Assembly (NCBI RefSeq): GCF_002008365.1
Contig: NZ_MRDL01000001.1
Span: 186,001 to 250,000, forward strand
DNA from: Rhizobium leguminosarum bv. viciae USDA 2370
Lineage (GTDB): Bacteria; Pseudomonadota; Alphaproteobacteria; Rhizobiales; Rhizobiaceae
Reading direction: 5' to 3'
DNA length: 64,000 nucleotides
The translations under genes and the position numbers were made by a program. The notes under the pieces were generated by a model that worked only from the letters and a program-made list of their open reading frames with translations, was not told the DNA's origin and made no database searches. Shown here one piece after another: positions 18,802 to 29,192 of this stretch (position 1 is the stretch's first letter; every line of letters starts with the position of its first letter).

Positions 18802-20223
18802 TCATGACAATGGCGTCATCGCTTCGAAATCTGGCAAGGCGCCGCTGGCGTAGCCGACCGCCTCGAGTGAAGTGATAGTGATCCGGCCGTCGCGGATCGA
18901 CAGCAGCGGTCCGTCGGCTCCCTGCTCGTAGAGATCGGGATGGGCCGCAGCAAAGCGCGCCTTCTCCGCCTGCGACGCTCCCTGCATGCCGGCCACATAG
19001 TGATGACCGTTGCGTTCGACATGGGAGAGGCCGAGCAGCGAGACCAGCGCCAGATCCTGCTGCACGGCGAGCCCGGCTTGGCAGGTCAGATCCTCGCCCG
19101 AGAGGAACAGTCCCGGCACCGTTCCGGTTCTGATGCGGATCGCCTTAAGTAACGAACGACAAATGCCCTTGCAGGTTTTCGAGGAGACGCCGGTATAGCC
19201 GAGCCCCCGGGCGCGGGCGAAGGCGCCGTCGCCATCGTCGCTCTCATCGATCAGAAAGGGCAATTGCGCCGCGAGATTCCCCAACGGCGTTTCCATGGTG
19301 ATTGCGCGCGAGAACGGCTGTTCGACAAAGGCGATGGCCGCACGCAGCCTCGCCAGCTGCGGCGTCGCCTCGATCTGCGCCAGCAAGGCGGCGAGTTGTT
19401 CGGGGGCGCCAAACTGTTCGTTGCCGTCGACCGTCACCCGATAGTCGGGCATGCGGTCCAGCACGGCGGCGATCCGCATCAGGCGGTCGATATCGGCATC
19501 GATCGCGCCTGAAAGCTTGATCTTGAACCAGCGGTTGCCATAGCGCGTTATCACCGCCTCGAGGCTTTCCGGCAGGCCGTCACCGACGGGATGGACGATA
19601 TCGCCTTCGGTGATCGGATCGAGAAGCCCGATCGTATGCCGGGCCGAGATCAAGCCAGCAGGACGAAGATCGGAAAGCACCGCCAACGCTGCATCCGCGT
19701 CGATATCGTCGGGCAGCATGGGGCCGCCGATGCCGACGAGATTGCACCGCACCGCCTCGAAGAAGGAAATGCCGGCAAGGCGGCAATAGGCATCGAGCGC
19801 GGCGCGGGCGATGAGCGAAGGGCCGAAACCGGCGGCCAACGGATTTCCAGGCAAACGCCGCACGGTTTCCATCTCGTTCAGGCGGGCGGCGGCAAACAAT
19901 GTCGTCGGCGCCGACGGCTCGAGCGAAGCGGCAGCAGCAGTGCGGATCGAAGTGCGCAACTGATCGACATTCTGCGCCGGCGTCAGCGCCGGGTTCTTGT
20001 CGAACCATTTCGGCACCATCATCTCGGCGGCGGCGCCAAGGGCGGTTCGCCCCTCTTCATCCTCGATACGGACCCTGAGAAAGGCTTGCGGCGCCTTTTC
20101 GAGAGTTGCCGCGCCAAAGCGGAACGGCAGGCGCAGCTTGATATCGCGCTCGAAGGCGTCGATCTCGATGATTCTGATACGCGGCGCGGTCACGGAACCT
20201 CCAATGCTTCTGTCCATGGTCAT
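18802..20223 (-). CDS. Enolase-superfamily enzyme (mandelate racemase/muconate lactonizing type)
   Basis: A 473-aa TIM-barrel enzyme that abstracts the proton alpha to a carboxylate. Candidate catalytic and metal residues are the KxK pair Lys234/Lys236 (WFKIKLSG), Asp266 (VDGNEQF), Glu301 (FVEQPF), Asp326 (LIDESDD) and Lys349/Lys352 (SSKTCKG). Its length and spacing do not match a well-known acid-sugar dehydratase I can name. The start overlaps the upstream dehydrogenase stop (ATGA), so it is the last gene of the leftward glycoside operon. By context it may dehydrate or epimerise an acid sugar released by the GH39 enzyme. Specificity is unknown. Confidence 0.82.
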   Translation of the reverse strand: MTMDRSIGGSVTAPRIRIIEIDAFERDIKLRLPFRFGAATLEKAPQAFLRVRIEDEEGRTALGAAAEMMVPKWFDKNPALTPAQNVDQLRTSIRTAAAASLEPSAPTTLFAAARLNEMETVRRLPGNPLAAGFGPSLIARAALDAYCRLAGISFFEAVRCNLVGIGGPMLPDDIDADAALAVLSDLRPAGLISARHTIGLLDPITEGDIVHPVGDGLPESLEAVITRYGNRWFKIKLSGAIDADIDRLMRIAAVLDRMPDYRVTVDGNEQFGAPEQLAALLAQIEATPQLARLRAAIAFVEQPFSRAITMETPLGNLAAQLPFLIDESDDGDGAFARARGLGYTGVSSKTCKGICRSLLKAIRIRTGTVPGLFLSGEDLTCQAGLAVQQDLALVSLLGLSHVERNGHHYVAGMQGASQAEKARFAAAHPDLYEQGADGPLLSIRDGRITITSLEAVGYASGALPDFEAMTPLS

Positions 20224-21236
20224 GCCATGCGGTCGAGCATGGCGCGCGAGACTTCATGATGGAGCGGTTCGCGGCGAAGCAGCCGGCCGATCTCATCCAC
20301 CATGGCCTGTCCTTGGGCGAGATGCGCCTCTTCGGTGTGACCGGCGGCGTGCGGCGAAATGGTGACATTGGCCAATGCGGGATCGCGGAAGGGACTATCC
20401 GGAGGCAACGGCTCGTCGTCAAAGACATCGAGAGCCGCCTCGATGCGGCCGGAGCGGATCTCGGCGAGCAGAGCCGCCTCGTCGACCAGCTGCGAGCGCG
20501 CCGTGTTGATGAACAGCGCGCCGGGGTGTAGCAGCGCCAGTTCGGGGGCGCCGATCATGCGGTGCGTTTCGGGCAGGACAGGCGCATGCAGCGAGATCAC
20601 GTCGCTCTGAGCCAGCATATCGTTCAATTCAGCGCTGAAAACGCCGAGCGCAGCAGCCTCGCTATCGTGGAGAAAGGGATCGACAACCAGCACGCGGCAG
20701 CCGAAGGGAACGAGCAGCCGCATGACCGCCCGGCCGACATATCCAGCGCCGACGATGCCGACCGTTCTGGCGCCCAGCAATCTCTGTGGCACGGCTGCGC
20801 GGACGTCGAGCCATTCACCGCCGTTGCGCAATTGATGATGCAGCCGATGAATGCCGCGCATGGCGAGCAGCGCTTCGGCGACGACGAACTCGGCAACTGA
20901 GGCGGCAATTTTCGAGGCGGCATGGGTGACGCGAATGCCATCGTCGAACAGACGCGCCGGGACCAATGTGCGGACGCTGCCTGCCGAATGGGCAACAAGA
21001 GCGAGTTGCGGATGGCGCTGGCGCGCGGCAGGATCGAAGGGCGGCGTGCCCCATCCGGTGAGACATGCCGTGGCGCCTTGCAGCAGGTGGTCGACATCGG
21101 TGGCGTCGATGGTGGCGCCGGTCGGCCAACGCACCTCGCCAAGGGCGTTCAACTGGGCAATCGCTGCGTCGTCCAGCATCATCCGGCGAGTTTTTTCGGT
21201 CAGCAGTACGGCGATAACGGGAGCCTGTTCGTTCAT
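20220..21236 (-). CDS. D-isomer-specific 2-hydroxyacid dehydrogenase
   Basis: A 338-aa NAD(P)-dependent dehydrogenase of the phosphoglycerate/glyoxylate reductase family. The Rossmann motif is VGIVGAGYVGRAV, and the catalytic Arg, Glu and His lie in INTARSQLVDE, DVFDDEPLPPD and ISPHAAGHT. ATG 21236 (MNEQAPVIAV) is used; a longer in-frame extension covers the neighbouring gene's end and is not credible. It lies four bases after the sugar isomerase gene and overlaps the enolase-superfamily gene. In this operon it would reduce or oxidise a 2-keto/2-hydroxy acid made from the glycoside's sugar. Confidence 0.88.
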   Translation of the reverse strand: MNEQAPVIAVLLTEKTRRMMLDDAAIAQLNALGEVRWPTGATIDATDVDHLLQGATACLTGWGTPPFDPAARQRHPQLALVAHSAGSVRTLVPARLFDDGIRVTHAASKIAASVAEFVVAEALLAMRGIHRLHHQLRNGGEWLDVRAAVPQRLLGARTVGIVGAGYVGRAVMRLLVPFGCRVLVVDPFLHDSEAAALGVFSAELNDMLAQSDVISLHAPVLPETHRMIGAPELALLHPGALFINTARSQLVDEAALLAEIRSGRIEAALDVFDDEPLPPDSPFRDPALANVTISPHAAGHTEEAHLAQGQAMVDEIGRLLRREPLHHEVSRAMLDRMA

Positions 21237-21240
21237 GGTT

Positions 21241-22059
21241 CTACTCTTTCGCTGCGGCGACCAGGCGCCTGAGATGGGTAAGATCGGCGCGGACCTTGTC
21301 GAGCGCCTGCTCTCGAGAGACGCGGTATTGGGATTGCATCGAGAGCACGCCGGCAAATCCATTGGCCACCAGATGCGGAACGATTTCGTTCCAGGGCACC
21401 ATGCCTTCGTCGAGCCCATACCAGTCCGAATGCCATGCGCGTTGGCCATGAGCTCCGTATGCGCCGGGGAACCAACCGCTGTTCTTGACGCCCATGCAAC
21501 AGAACCACGGTTCGAGAATATCGAGGGTCAGACGCCAGTCCTCGCTCCCCTCGCGAATGATCTGATTGGCCGGATCGGGATAGGCGCCAATCCTGACGGG
21601 ATCACGCCCGGCCAGCAATTGCACCGCCAGCGCGCCCGAGCTGTGCAGGGTGCCGCCGTGAAGCTGGATTGTCAGCGTGATGCCGAAGCGTTCGGCCAGG
21701 CGCTCGAAGCCGTCGAGATCGCGCCGCGCCTCATCAAGCTGGGCCTGCCAGCGCCGCGACGGGTCGTAGCGCCAAAAGCCAAGCCGGACCTGCCCGATGC
21801 CAGCCTCGCCGCAACAGCCGAGAAGCCGGGATGCGGCATCGTCGGGCCGGGTGGAATCGATGGTCGCCATCGGCGTGCGCAGGCCGGCCGCGGCAAAGAG
21901 CGTCACGGCCTTGACGATTTCCTCCGGCCTGTCAGGGGAAACGGCGTGGCCATCGCGAATGAGAAGATCAGCGCAGTCGAATCCCAAACCGGCAGTGATC
22001 CCGGCCGCCTCCTCGAGCGGCAGCCCTTCCAGGGTCTTGGTGAAATAGGCGATATCCAT
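21241..22059 (-). CDS. Sugar phosphate isomerase/epimerase-like TIM-barrel protein
   Basis: A 272-aa xylose-isomerase-like TIM-barrel protein (AP endonuclease family 2 fold). Visible strand ends carrying likely metal ligands are GFDCADLLIRDGH, TIQLHGGT and GVKNSGWF. The family includes epimerases and isomerases of the IolE/IolI type, which often act on keto-inositols or keto-sugars. That is notable because an IolB-like protein is encoded nearby. It lies 29 bases after the GH39 gene and four bases before the dehydrogenase gene. Activity beyond the fold is not predictable. Confidence 0.8.
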   Translation of the reverse strand: MDIAYFTKTLEGLPLEEAAGITAGLGFDCADLLIRDGHAVSPDRPEEIVKAVTLFAAAGLRTPMATIDSTRPDDAASRLLGCCGEAGIGQVRLGFWRYDPSRRWQAQLDEARRDLDGFERLAERFGITLTIQLHGGTLHSSGALAVQLLAGRDPVRIGAYPDPANQIIREGSEDWRLTLDILEPWFCCMGVKNSGWFPGAYGAHGQRAWHSDWYGLDEGMVPWNEIVPHLVANGFAGVLSMQSQYRVSREQALDKVRADLTHLRRLVAAAKE

Positions 22060-22088
22060 GGATCAGATCCCAGACAGAAAGGCATTGT

Positions 22089-23954
22089 TCATGAGCGGGA
22101 AACACAAAGCTCGCTGCGGCGGCCAAATGCATCGCGGGCGCACACCGCATAACGCACGCCCTCGGGCGGCGACATGTGCAGGAATGCCGTCGAGATCAGC
22201 GGGGCAGAACTGACCTTTTCAAAAGTCCCGCCATCGGTGCTGACCAGGACATCGTAGAAGATGGCCGGGCTGATATCGCCGGCAGCCCAGAAGAGCATGC
22301 GCTCTTCCCGGCCGCCAAGACCAAGATAACGTTCGACGACAAGGCCGGTCGGTGCCGCCGGTGGCACGCCGACATCGGGAACGACAAGCACCTGCGTCAG
22401 CGACGGCAATGGCACATCGAGGTCGACACTGATCCGGCCTTCGTCGCACGCGACGACGCTGATCGGATGCAGCAAGGCGGGCTCCTGCGCCCGGCGCAGT
22501 TCGGCAAACTGCGCCTCGGTCGGTGCGGGCGGTGCGCCGACCGGCTCGAAGGGGCCGCGCGGATTGCTTTCGTCGCGCTGGGCCTCCCAGACCTCCATCG
22601 GATTGGTGAATTCCTCGTCGATGCGCAGCAGGCAAATTGCGTGCCGGCCGGGAACCAAGCCGCTCACCTCGAGACGGACGGCGGTCCGGCCCGAACGGTT
22701 GATGGCATCGACGCTATGGATGAGGCTGATGGAAACACCGCCGCCCGGCAGCCGTGTCGGCAGGATCGCCAGGCCATCCTGGTCGGGATCAAGCGGCGGT
22801 TCGGCCGTCACCTTGCAAACGGTATCGCCCAGCGTTGCCAGCAGTTCCATCGATGTGAGGCCGGGCTTCTTGATGATGTCGAAGGGCGGCGTCCTGTCGA
22901 CATCCGTAACCAGCATATCCAGATTGGTCTTGTGCTCCCACTGCGCCTTGGTGAAATTGCGCGAACCGAAATAGGCAAAGATCGTGCGCTGGCTCCAGCC
23001 GCCGATAAAGGCGTGGTCACTGCTGAGAAAGGTGAAATTCGCCGCTTTCGGGGCGATGATGCGACGGTCGTGCTGCTCGATGATGCGGGCGATGATACCG
23101 GCATAATAGGCTTTGCCATGCCAGCTATGATGATCGCTCCAACCGAGCTGCGGATCGCATTCATCATTGACGATGGGAAGACCCGCCAGGCGCGGGTGAT
23201 GTTCCTTGAGATAGTCGACGACGAGCAAGGTGCGGTCGACGATGGCGTTGGTTTTCGGGGTGAGGTCTTCCTTGCTGCCGTTGACGCCCTTTTCATGGAT
23301 CGAGATGTAGTCGATCCGCGGCGGGCCATCGCCGGTCAGACAGCTCGTGCCGCTGTCGCAATGAGCCATGAGGGCGCGAAAGATCGGCGAGAGCGTGCGG
23401 GCGGTGCCGGGCCCGCCCATCGGCAGGCTCGGATCGATGGCATCGAGCCCCGCGACGCAGGCGTCGTAATAGTTGGTGTAACCCTTGATCCCGTAGGTCC
23501 ACCAGCCGGAATCGGCCTCGTTCGTCGTTTCGAAATACCATGTGCGCAATTCGTCCATGCCGTAACGCGCGCCATAACGGTCGACTGTTGCCGTCACGAG
23601 ATCCCGCCAGCGCCTGACCTGATCCATGTCCTCATAGTCGGTGAACAAGCCCGACGGGTTGCCCATCAGCTCGAAGAACGGCTTCAGGCGGTGTTCGATC
23701 ATCACGTCGAGCGCGCGGTCGAGCAGGGACCAGTCATAACCAGCCCCGCCCTTTGCGCTCAGCAGATTGTAGAGATAATGCACACGCAGGAACTTGATGC
23801 CCTCATTCGGCAGGCCGCCGATATAGGCAAGCATCTGTCGCATCTCGGGTTCGAGCAGCAGCTCGGCGGGCGAAAAACCGGTGCCGCGCCAGAACCGGTT
23901 GAACGGGCGTACCGCTTCGCTGGCATCAACGTTTATTCGCGTACGTTCACGCAT
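22089..23954 (-). CDS. GH39 glycoside hydrolase, alpha-L-iduronidase-like
   Basis: A 621-aa clan GH-A hydrolase without a signal peptide, so it acts in the cytoplasm on imported oligosaccharides. The acid/base is Glu146 in YFETTNEADSG, and the proposed nucleophile is Glu265 in VNDECDPQLGW. The second block is close to the human alpha-L-iduronidase nucleophile block (NDEADPLVGW), and the Glu-to-Glu distance (119) is near the human 117. A C-terminal beta-sandwich and a fibronectin-like end (residues about 520-620) follow, as in that enzyme. Beta-xylosidase is the other GH39 activity. The family is strong; iduronidase activity is inferred. Confidence 0.85.
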   Translation of the reverse strand: MRERTRINVDASEAVRPFNRFWRGTGFSPAELLLEPEMRQMLAYIGGLPNEGIKFLRVHYLYNLLSAKGGAGYDWSLLDRALDVMIEHRLKPFFELMGNPSGLFTDYEDMDQVRRWRDLVTATVDRYGARYGMDELRTWYFETTNEADSGWWTYGIKGYTNYYDACVAGLDAIDPSLPMGGPGTARTLSPIFRALMAHCDSGTSCLTGDGPPRIDYISIHEKGVNGSKEDLTPKTNAIVDRTLLVVDYLKEHHPRLAGLPIVNDECDPQLGWSDHHSWHGKAYYAGIIARIIEQHDRRIIAPKAANFTFLSSDHAFIGGWSQRTIFAYFGSRNFTKAQWEHKTNLDMLVTDVDRTPPFDIIKKPGLTSMELLATLGDTVCKVTAEPPLDPDQDGLAILPTRLPGGGVSISLIHSVDAINRSGRTAVRLEVSGLVPGRHAICLLRIDEEFTNPMEVWEAQRDESNPRGPFEPVGAPPAPTEAQFAELRRAQEPALLHPISVVACDEGRISVDLDVPLPSLTQVLVVPDVGVPPAAPTGLVVERYLGLGGREERMLFWAAGDISPAIFYDVLVSTDGGTFEKVSSAPLISTAFLHMSPPEGVRYAVCARDAFGRRSELCVSRS

Positions 23955-24023
23955 GGGTCATCTCTCCTTGGGCGGAAGTTTGGCGGTGCGCCGCAATGCC
24001 GGCACACGAGGCCAGGAGCCGGA

Positions 24024-24860
24024 TTATTTGAACTTGTCGCGCATCGCATCGATGCCGGGGATGGTTTTGGTCAGATGCTGATGGGCGGGATCGAAGCGCT
24101 GGATCAGCCCCCGACGATGCTTGCCGACGAGAATGGTAAAGATATAGCCCCGGTGCCCCGGCGAGGTGACCGTCGGGTGGTAACCCCGGTCAACCAGGAC
24201 TGTGTCGCCATTGCGGGTCATGAGGATCTTGACCGGACCGTCTTCATCATAGGTGATCTGGCTGCCGAAACCGGTCTCGGGCTGGAAGCGGTAGTGATAA
24301 AGTTCTTCATGCCGGGTCTCGACATCACCGTCTTCGGTATCGTGCTTGTGGGGGGGGTAGCCGGACCAGCATCCCTCACCGGCATAGAGTTCGCTCACCA
24401 GCAGGTTACCGCAGCGTCCGTTCTGTCGTTGTCCGAGCAGGTGGACGATCCGCCGCTGGCTGTGCGTGTCCGACGAGCCGACATTGACCGCGTCGACCTC
24501 ATCCGGCGTGATGCGAAACGCGGCGTAACGCGTGTCGCAGAGGCCGCCGGCAAGGGCGACTTCCGCCGCCGCGCCACGAGCCGATATCCGGACATTGGCG
24601 CCGACGGGCGCGTAAACCGAGTCCGCATCGCCTCCCCAGATATCGGCTCGCCGGCCCACCGCTTCGAACATGATGTCATCGACCTCGATATCCACCTGCC
24701 CCGACAGCACGACGTAGAGGCTTTCGTGCATGGGCAGCCGCCGCGTGTCCTGGCCGTTGGCCGGAAGCGTGACGAGGTCGAAGTAGATGAGATCGAGCGT
24801 CGTGGAGGAGGTATCCACAATGGGACGCTGCTCGGAGCGTGGAATGAATTCGGGCATCAA
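24024..24860 (-). CDS. IolB/KduI-family isomerase (5-deoxy-glucuronate isomerase-like)
   Basis: A 278-aa bicupin. The metal-binding cupin block is [11 protein letters not shown], continued by the Glu of [10 protein letters not shown] and a later His ([11 protein letters not shown]), as in IolB, which isomerises the aldehyde uronic acid 5-deoxy-D-glucuronate to a keto acid. No other inositol-catabolism gene is visible here, so this copy probably acts on a related uronic acid in the glycoside pathway. The start overlaps the upstream ABC ATPase stop (ATGA). An eight-base G run at 24350-24357 codes the YPP block and is a slippage-prone site, but the frame is intact. Confidence 0.87.
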   Translation of the reverse strand: MMPEFIPRSEQRPIVDTSSTTLDLIYFDLVTLPANGQDTRRLPMHESLYVVLSGQVDIEVDDIMFEAVGRRADIWGGDADSVYAPVGANVRISARGAAAEVALAGGLCDTRYAAFRITPDEVDAVNVGSSDTHSQRRIVHLLGQRQNGRCGNLLVSELYAGEGCWSGYPPHKHDTEDGDVETRHEELYHYRFQPETGFGSQITYDEDGPVKILMTRNGDTVLVDRGYHPTVTSPGHRGYIFTILVGKHRRGLIQRFDPAHQHLTKTIPGIDAMRDKFK

Positions 24861-25918
24861 TTGAACTCCGGAACGGTACGGTCGGCGAAGGGATTAAGCG
24901 ACAAGGATTCGGCGTAGTGACAGGCCACTTGGTGCCCATCGGCTGTGACGGTACGCAGCGCCGGCACCTCCTGCTTGCAAAGCTCGGTGGCGTAGCGGCA
25001 GCGCGGATGAAATGCGCAGCCGGGAGGCGGATGGGCGGGATCGGCGACCTCGCCCGCCAGCCGAATGCGCTGGCCATGGCGGCGCATCCTCGGATCGGCG
25101 ATCGGCACGGCCGAGAGCAGCGCTTCGGTGTAGGGGTGGAGTGGGCGCGAAAAGATCTGCTCCGTCGGCGCCTTTTCGACCACCCGACCGACATACATGA
25201 CGGCAATGTTATCCGAGATGTGCCGGACGACCGAGAGGTCGTGGGCGACGAAGAGATAGGTCAGACCGAACTGCTCCTGCAGGTCCTGCAGGAGGTTGAT
25301 GGTTTGTGCCTGCACACTGACATCGAGCGCCGAAACGGCCTCATCGGCGATCACCAGCCGCGGATTGGAGGCCAGCGCCCGGGCGATGCCGATGCGCTGG
25401 CGCTCTCCGCCGGAGAAAGCATGGGGATAACGGTGCATGTATTCGGGCCGCAGGCCGACGCTCTGCATCAGGTCGGCGACCCGGTGCTCGAGCTCCCGGC
25501 CCTTGGCGATGCCGTTGACACCAAGCACCTCGCCGATGATGTCGATGACAGGAAGGCGCGGATTGAGCGAAGATTGCGGGTCCTGAAACACGATGCGCAG
25601 GTCGCGATGGATTTCGTCGAGGGCAGAACCCGACAACGCCGCGAGATCGACCGTGCCGCCATTGCGGCTGCGATAGCGGATTTCGCCGCTCGTCGGCTGA
25701 TAGATGCGCAGCACCGTGCGGGCAAGCGTGGACTTGCCGCAGCCGGACTCCCCGACAATACCAAGTGTTTCGCCATCCTGGACGCGAAGCGAAACGCCGT
25801 CGACCGCCTTGACGTGTCCGACCACACGCCGGAATGCGCCCTTGCGAATGGGGAAATGCATCCTGAGATCGTTGAGTTCGAGCAGTGGGCTTGGTTGCTT
25901 CATGAGATCCGCCATCAT
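24857..25918 (-). CDS. ABC importer ATP-binding protein, OppF/DppF type
   Basis: A 353-aa ATPase of the oligopeptide/oligosaccharide importer class. Walker A GESGCGKS lies at about residues 56-63, the signature is [12 protein letters not shown], and Walker B is [14 protein letters not shown]. The C-terminal Opp-type Cys-rich tail ([16 protein letters not shown]) is present. In that Walker B the usual DEP is DEA, which is common in this subfamily. The start at 25918 overlaps the OppD-like stop. With the OppD-like ATPase, two permeases and a binding protein, it completes an importer feeding the glycoside enzymes. Confidence 0.92.
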   Translation of the reverse strand: MMADLMKQPSPLLELNDLRMHFPIRKGAFRRVVGHVKAVDGVSLRVQDGETLGIVGESGCGKSTLARTVLRIYQPTSGEIRYRSRNGGTVDLAALSGSALDEIHRDLRIVFQDPQSSLNPRLPVIDIIGEVLGVNGIAKGRELEHRVADLMQSVGLRPEYMHRYPHAFSGGERQRIGIARALASNPRLVIADEAVSALDVSVQAQTINLLQDLQEQFGLTYLFVAHDLSVVRHISDNIAVMYVGRVVEKAPTEQIFSRPLHPYTEALLSAVPIADPRMRRHGQRIRLAGEVADPAHPPPGCAFHPRCRYATELCKQEVPALRTVTADGHQVACHYAESLSLNPFADRTVPEFN

Positions 25919-26964
25919 TGTCTTCCTTCGTAAAGCAGACAGCTGGCGACATGCCCGTCGCCGATGGCGATGGGCTGCGGATCCTTTTGGTCGCACAGGC
26001 CCGCCCTCGCCTCTTTGCATCGGGGATGAAAGCTGCAGCCCTGGGGCCGGTTGAAACGCGAGGGCACCATGCCATCGATGATCGCGAGCCGTTCGGTGGG
26101 TTGCCCATGCATGCGTGGCACCGATTGCAGCAGCGCCTTGGTGTAGGGATGCGCCGGTGCGTGGAAGATCGTGTCGACATTGCCTGCTTCCACGACCCGG
26201 CCGACATACATGACGACGACCTCGTCGGCGATCTCGGCCACCACACCGAGATCATGGGTCACGAACAGCACCGAGAGCCCGAATTCGGCCTGCAGCGAGG
26301 CCAGGAGATCGAGGATATTGGCCTGGGTGGTCACATCGAGTGCCGTGGTCGGCTCGTCGGCGATCAACAGCCTGTGGCGGCAGGCAAGCGCGAGCGCGAT
26401 GCAGACGCGCTGGCGCATTCCGCCGGAAAACTGGAAGGCATAACTTTCCATGCGCTCGGCCGGCCGCGGAATGCCGACCAGAGCCAATGTCTCGATGGCA
26501 TGTTCGCGCGCCTCCTTCTTTCCCATCTTCAGATGCAAGCGGATCACTTCCACCATCTGGTTGCCGATCGTATGAACGGGGGAAAGTGCGGCCATCGGCT
26601 CCTGGCTGATCAGGCCGATCTGGGCACCGCGGATCGCCCGCATGTCGTGGCCGCGCGGATCGAGCGCCGCCAGGTCGATCGAGGGTGCTGCGGGATCCGG
26701 CCGGTAGCGGATTGCGCCCGAGACGATCCGCCCTCCCCGCGGAACCTGGTTGAGGATCGAGCGGCCGGTGATGCTCTTGCCCGAACCGGATTCGCCGACG
26801 ACGCAGACCGTCTTGCCGCGTGGGATGGAAAAGGAGACGCCGTCGACCGCCTTGATCGTGCCCGCACCACCGAAGAAATGGGTCCTGAGATCAACGACCT
26901 CGATCAGCGGGTCACGATCCCCGTGCCGGCCGCCGGCTGCGGCAAAATTGGGATCAGTATTCAT
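25915..26964 (-). CDS. ABC importer ATP-binding protein, OppD/DppD type
   Basis: A 349-aa ATPase with Walker A GESGSGKS at about residues 57-64, signature [12 protein letters not shown], Walker [14 protein letters not shown] and the OppD C-terminal block [19 protein letters not shown] 26964 is preferred because it overlaps the permease stop by only a few bases. Starts at 26976 and 26994 are also open. It forms a heterodimer with the adjacent OppF-type protein. Confidence 0.9.
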   Translation of the reverse strand: MNTDPNFAAAGGRHGDRDPLIEVVDLRTHFFGGAGTIKAVDGVSFSIPRGKTVCVVGESGSGKSITGRSILNQVPRGGRIVSGAIRYRPDPAAPSIDLAALDPRGHDMRAIRGAQIGLISQEPMAALSPVHTIGNQMVEVIRLHLKMGKKEAREHAIETLALVGIPRPAERMESYAFQFSGGMRQRVCIALALACRHRLLIADEPTTALDVTTQANILDLLASLQAEFGLSVLFVTHDLGVVAEIADEVVVMYVGRVVEAGNVDTIFHAPAHPYTKALLQSVPRMHGQPTERLAIIDGMVPSRFNRPQGCSFHPRCKEARAGLCDQKDPQPIAIGDGHVASCLLYEGRQ

Positions 26965-28087
26965 AGGGATCTGCAGCATCGCGTAATCCATCACCGAGGA
27001 AATTGAGGGCGAGCACGGTGACGATCACCGCGAGACCGGGAAGAAAGAGCCAGGGTGCGCTCGAGACGGCGAGAATGTTCTGTGCCTCCTGAAGCAGCAC
27101 GCCCCAGCTCACCACCGGCGGGCGCAGGCCGATGCCGAGGAAGGAGAGCGCGGTTTCTGCGAGGATCATCGTCGGGATGGCGAGCGTCACCGAGGCGATG
27201 ATGTGGCTCATGAAGGACGGAACCATGTGCCGCCAGATGATGCGCATCTGCGAGCAGCCATCGAGACGGGCGGCGATCACGAAGTCTTCCGTCTTGAGCG
27301 ACAGGAAGCGCCCGCGCACCACCCGCGCCAGGTCGGTCCAGCCGATCAGCGACAGGATGATGGTGATCCAGAGATAGACCAGAATCGGATCGGCGCTGAT
27401 CGGAACGGCAGCCGCAAGGCCCATCCACAACGGAATGGTCGGGATAGAGTTGATGAGTTCGATGGAGCGCTGGATCACATCGTCCACCCAGCCGCCGTAG
27501 AGCCCCGAGATGCCGCCCAGGATGATGCCTAGGATGAGGCTGATTGCGACGCCGATCAGTCCGACCGACATAGACACGCGCGTGCCGTGGACCGTCCGGC
27601 TGAAGACGTCGCGACCTAGCCGGTCGGCGCCGAACAGGTAGAATGGTTTGCCCATCTCGATCGGGCCGATCAGGTGCCGGTCGAAATCGAACAGCCCCCA
27701 GAGCCGGTAGGGTTCTCCCTTGACGAAGAAGCCGAGGGGGATGACGACGGCCGGATCGGGGACGTAATTGCGGCTGAGCGCGATCGGGTCAACCTTCATC
27801 GAATAACCGTTGACGTAGAGCGGATGAAACTGCCCGGCCGCGTCGTAGCCGGCGAACTTGATCTGCTGCGGCGGTGCATAGGTGTAGCGGGAATCGTAGG
27901 TCTGCGATGAAACCGGGGCGAGAACCTCGGCAAACAGGGCGACCAGGTAGATCAAAAAGATGACGACGCCTGCCGCCAGCGCCAGGCGATGGCGACGGAA
28001 GCGCCGCCAGATAAGCTTCCACTGGCCGGCGACCGCGTCGGAATTCTTGATCAGTTCAGGCTGTAGCGCGATGGCTTGATCGGTCAT
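26954..28087 (-). CDS. ABC importer permease, OppC/DppC type
   Basis: A 377-aa inner-membrane permease, longer than a typical DppC because about 75 extra residues (roughly 60-135) lie between TM1 and the core domain. The N-terminal OppC_N segment and TM1 (LALAAGVVIFLIYLVALFA) are followed by YLFGADRLGRDVFSR, the usual entry to the permease core. The ATPase-contacting EAA-like loop is DFVIAARLDGCSQMRIIWRH. It is encoded 12 bases after the OppB-type permease gene. Peptides are the family's classical cargo, but oligosaccharides are taken up by several rhizobial members. Confidence 0.92.
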   Translation of the reverse strand: MTDQAIALQPELIKNSDAVAGQWKLIWRRFRRHRLALAAGVVIFLIYLVALFAEVLAPVSSQTYDSRYTYAPPQQIKFAGYDAAGQFHPLYVNGYSMKVDPIALSRNYVPDPAVVIPLGFFVKGEPYRLWGLFDFDRHLIGPIEMGKPFYLFGADRLGRDVFSRTVHGTRVSMSVGLIGVAISLILGIILGGISGLYGGWVDDVIQRSIELINSIPTIPLWMGLAAAVPISADPILVYLWITIILSLIGWTDLARVVRGRFLSLKTEDFVIAARLDGCSQMRIIWRHMVPSFMSHIIASVTLAIPTMILAETALSFLGIGLRPPVVSWGVLLQEAQNILAVSSAPWLFLPGLAVIVTVLALNFLGDGLRDAADPYEY

Positions 28088-28099
28088 TGGTCTCGTCCT

Positions 28100-29086
28100 T
28101 CAGCCGTTGCGGATGCGTGGATCAAGCCAGGCAAGCAGCAGATCCGAAATCAGCGTGCCGATCAGCGTCAGCATGCTCATCAAGAGGATGAATGTGCCGG
28201 CCAGATACATGTCCTGGGCAAAGAGGGCGTTGAGCAGCAGTGGCCCGGTGATCGGCAGGCTGAGAACGATGGAGACCACCACCGAGCCGGAGACGAGGTG
28301 CGGCAGCACCCAGCCGACGGTCGAGACAAAGGGGTTGAGCGCCACCCGCACCGGATATTTCAACAGCAGCCGGATTTCGCTCAAGCCCCGGGCGCGAGCC
28401 ATGTCGACATAGGGCTTGTTGAGCTCGTCGAGCAGGTTGGCGCGCATGATCCGGATCAGCGCTGCCGTGGCGCCGGTGCCGAGAACGACGACCGGGATCC
28501 ACATATGCGAAATGAGATCGCCGAGCTTGGCCCAGCTCCAGACAGCATTGATATAGGCGGGCGAAAACAGCCCGCCGGTACTTTGGCCGAAATATTGTGC
28601 CGAAACATACATCAGCACCAGCGCCAGCAGGAAATTCGGGATGGCAAGGCCGAGAAAGCCGAAGAAGGTGGCGAAGTAATCTCCCACCGAATATTGCCGT
28701 ACGGCCGAATAGATGCCGATCGGAAAGGCCACCGCCCAGACGAAGAGCAGCGTGGTGACCGAGACCACCATCGTCAGGCCCATGCGAGCCCAGATCAGTT
28801 CGCTGACCGGCTTGTTCCAATCGAGGGACTGGCCGAAATCGCCGCGCAGCAGGATGCCGCTGATCCATTTCCAGTATTGGACCGCCCAGGGCTGATCGAG
28901 GCCGTAGCGTTCACGCAGGCCGGCAATGACGCCGGGATCGATCGTTTCGTTCTGGGAGGCCAGGCGCGCGGTCATCGCGGTCAGGAAGTCGCCGGGCGGC
29001 AGCTGGATGATGATGAAGGTCACGACGGAGATCGCGAACATCATCGGGATCATGTAAAGCAAACGTCTGATGATGAAGCCGGCCAT
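28100..29086 (-). CDS. ABC importer permease, OppB/DppB type
   Basis: A 328-aa permease starting at ATG 29086 (MAGFIIRRLLYMIPMMFA), with AAGGAG seven bases upstream. The first helix and the block VVTFIIIQLPPGDF are characteristic of OppB proteins. The EAA-like loop is PYVDMARARGLSEIRLLLKY. It is the first membrane gene after the binding protein in the leftward operon and pairs with the OppC-type permease. Confidence 0.93.
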   Translation of the reverse strand: MAGFIIRRLLYMIPMMFAISVVTFIIIQLPPGDFLTAMTARLASQNETIDPGVIAGLRERYGLDQPWAVQYWKWISGILLRGDFGQSLDWNKPVSELIWARMGLTMVVSVTTLLFVWAVAFPIGIYSAVRQYSVGDYFATFFGFLGLAIPNFLLALVLMYVSAQYFGQSTGGLFSPAYINAVWSWAKLGDLISHMWIPVVVLGTGATAALIRIMRANLLDELNKPYVDMARARGLSEIRLLLKYPVRVALNPFVSTVGWVLPHLVSGSVVVSIVLSLPITGPLLLNALFAQDMYLAGTFILLMSMLTLIGTLISDLLLAWLDPRIRNG

Positions 29087-29192
29087 GTCAAGCTCCTTCA
29101 ATCGGCGACCGCCGATCGGATTGGATGATTGGGACTGGGCTGGTGTTGATGGAGTGGCGCCCGCGGACGCCATCCCTGTCGGTCGCGTGCCG

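Noticed and set aside
24350..24357. A run of eight Gs inside the IolB-like gene, considered as a frameshift or phase-variation site.
   Set aside because: The frame is intact and codes the conserved YPPHKHD cupin block, so nothing indicates a defect here. It is only noted as slippage-prone.
22176..24917. A 913-codon open frame on the plus strand.
   Set aside because: It lies antisense to the GH39 and IolB-like genes, whose family motifs are clear. Its composition (Arg, Ala, Gly, Asp-rich without motifs) is typical of shadow frames in GC-rich DNA.
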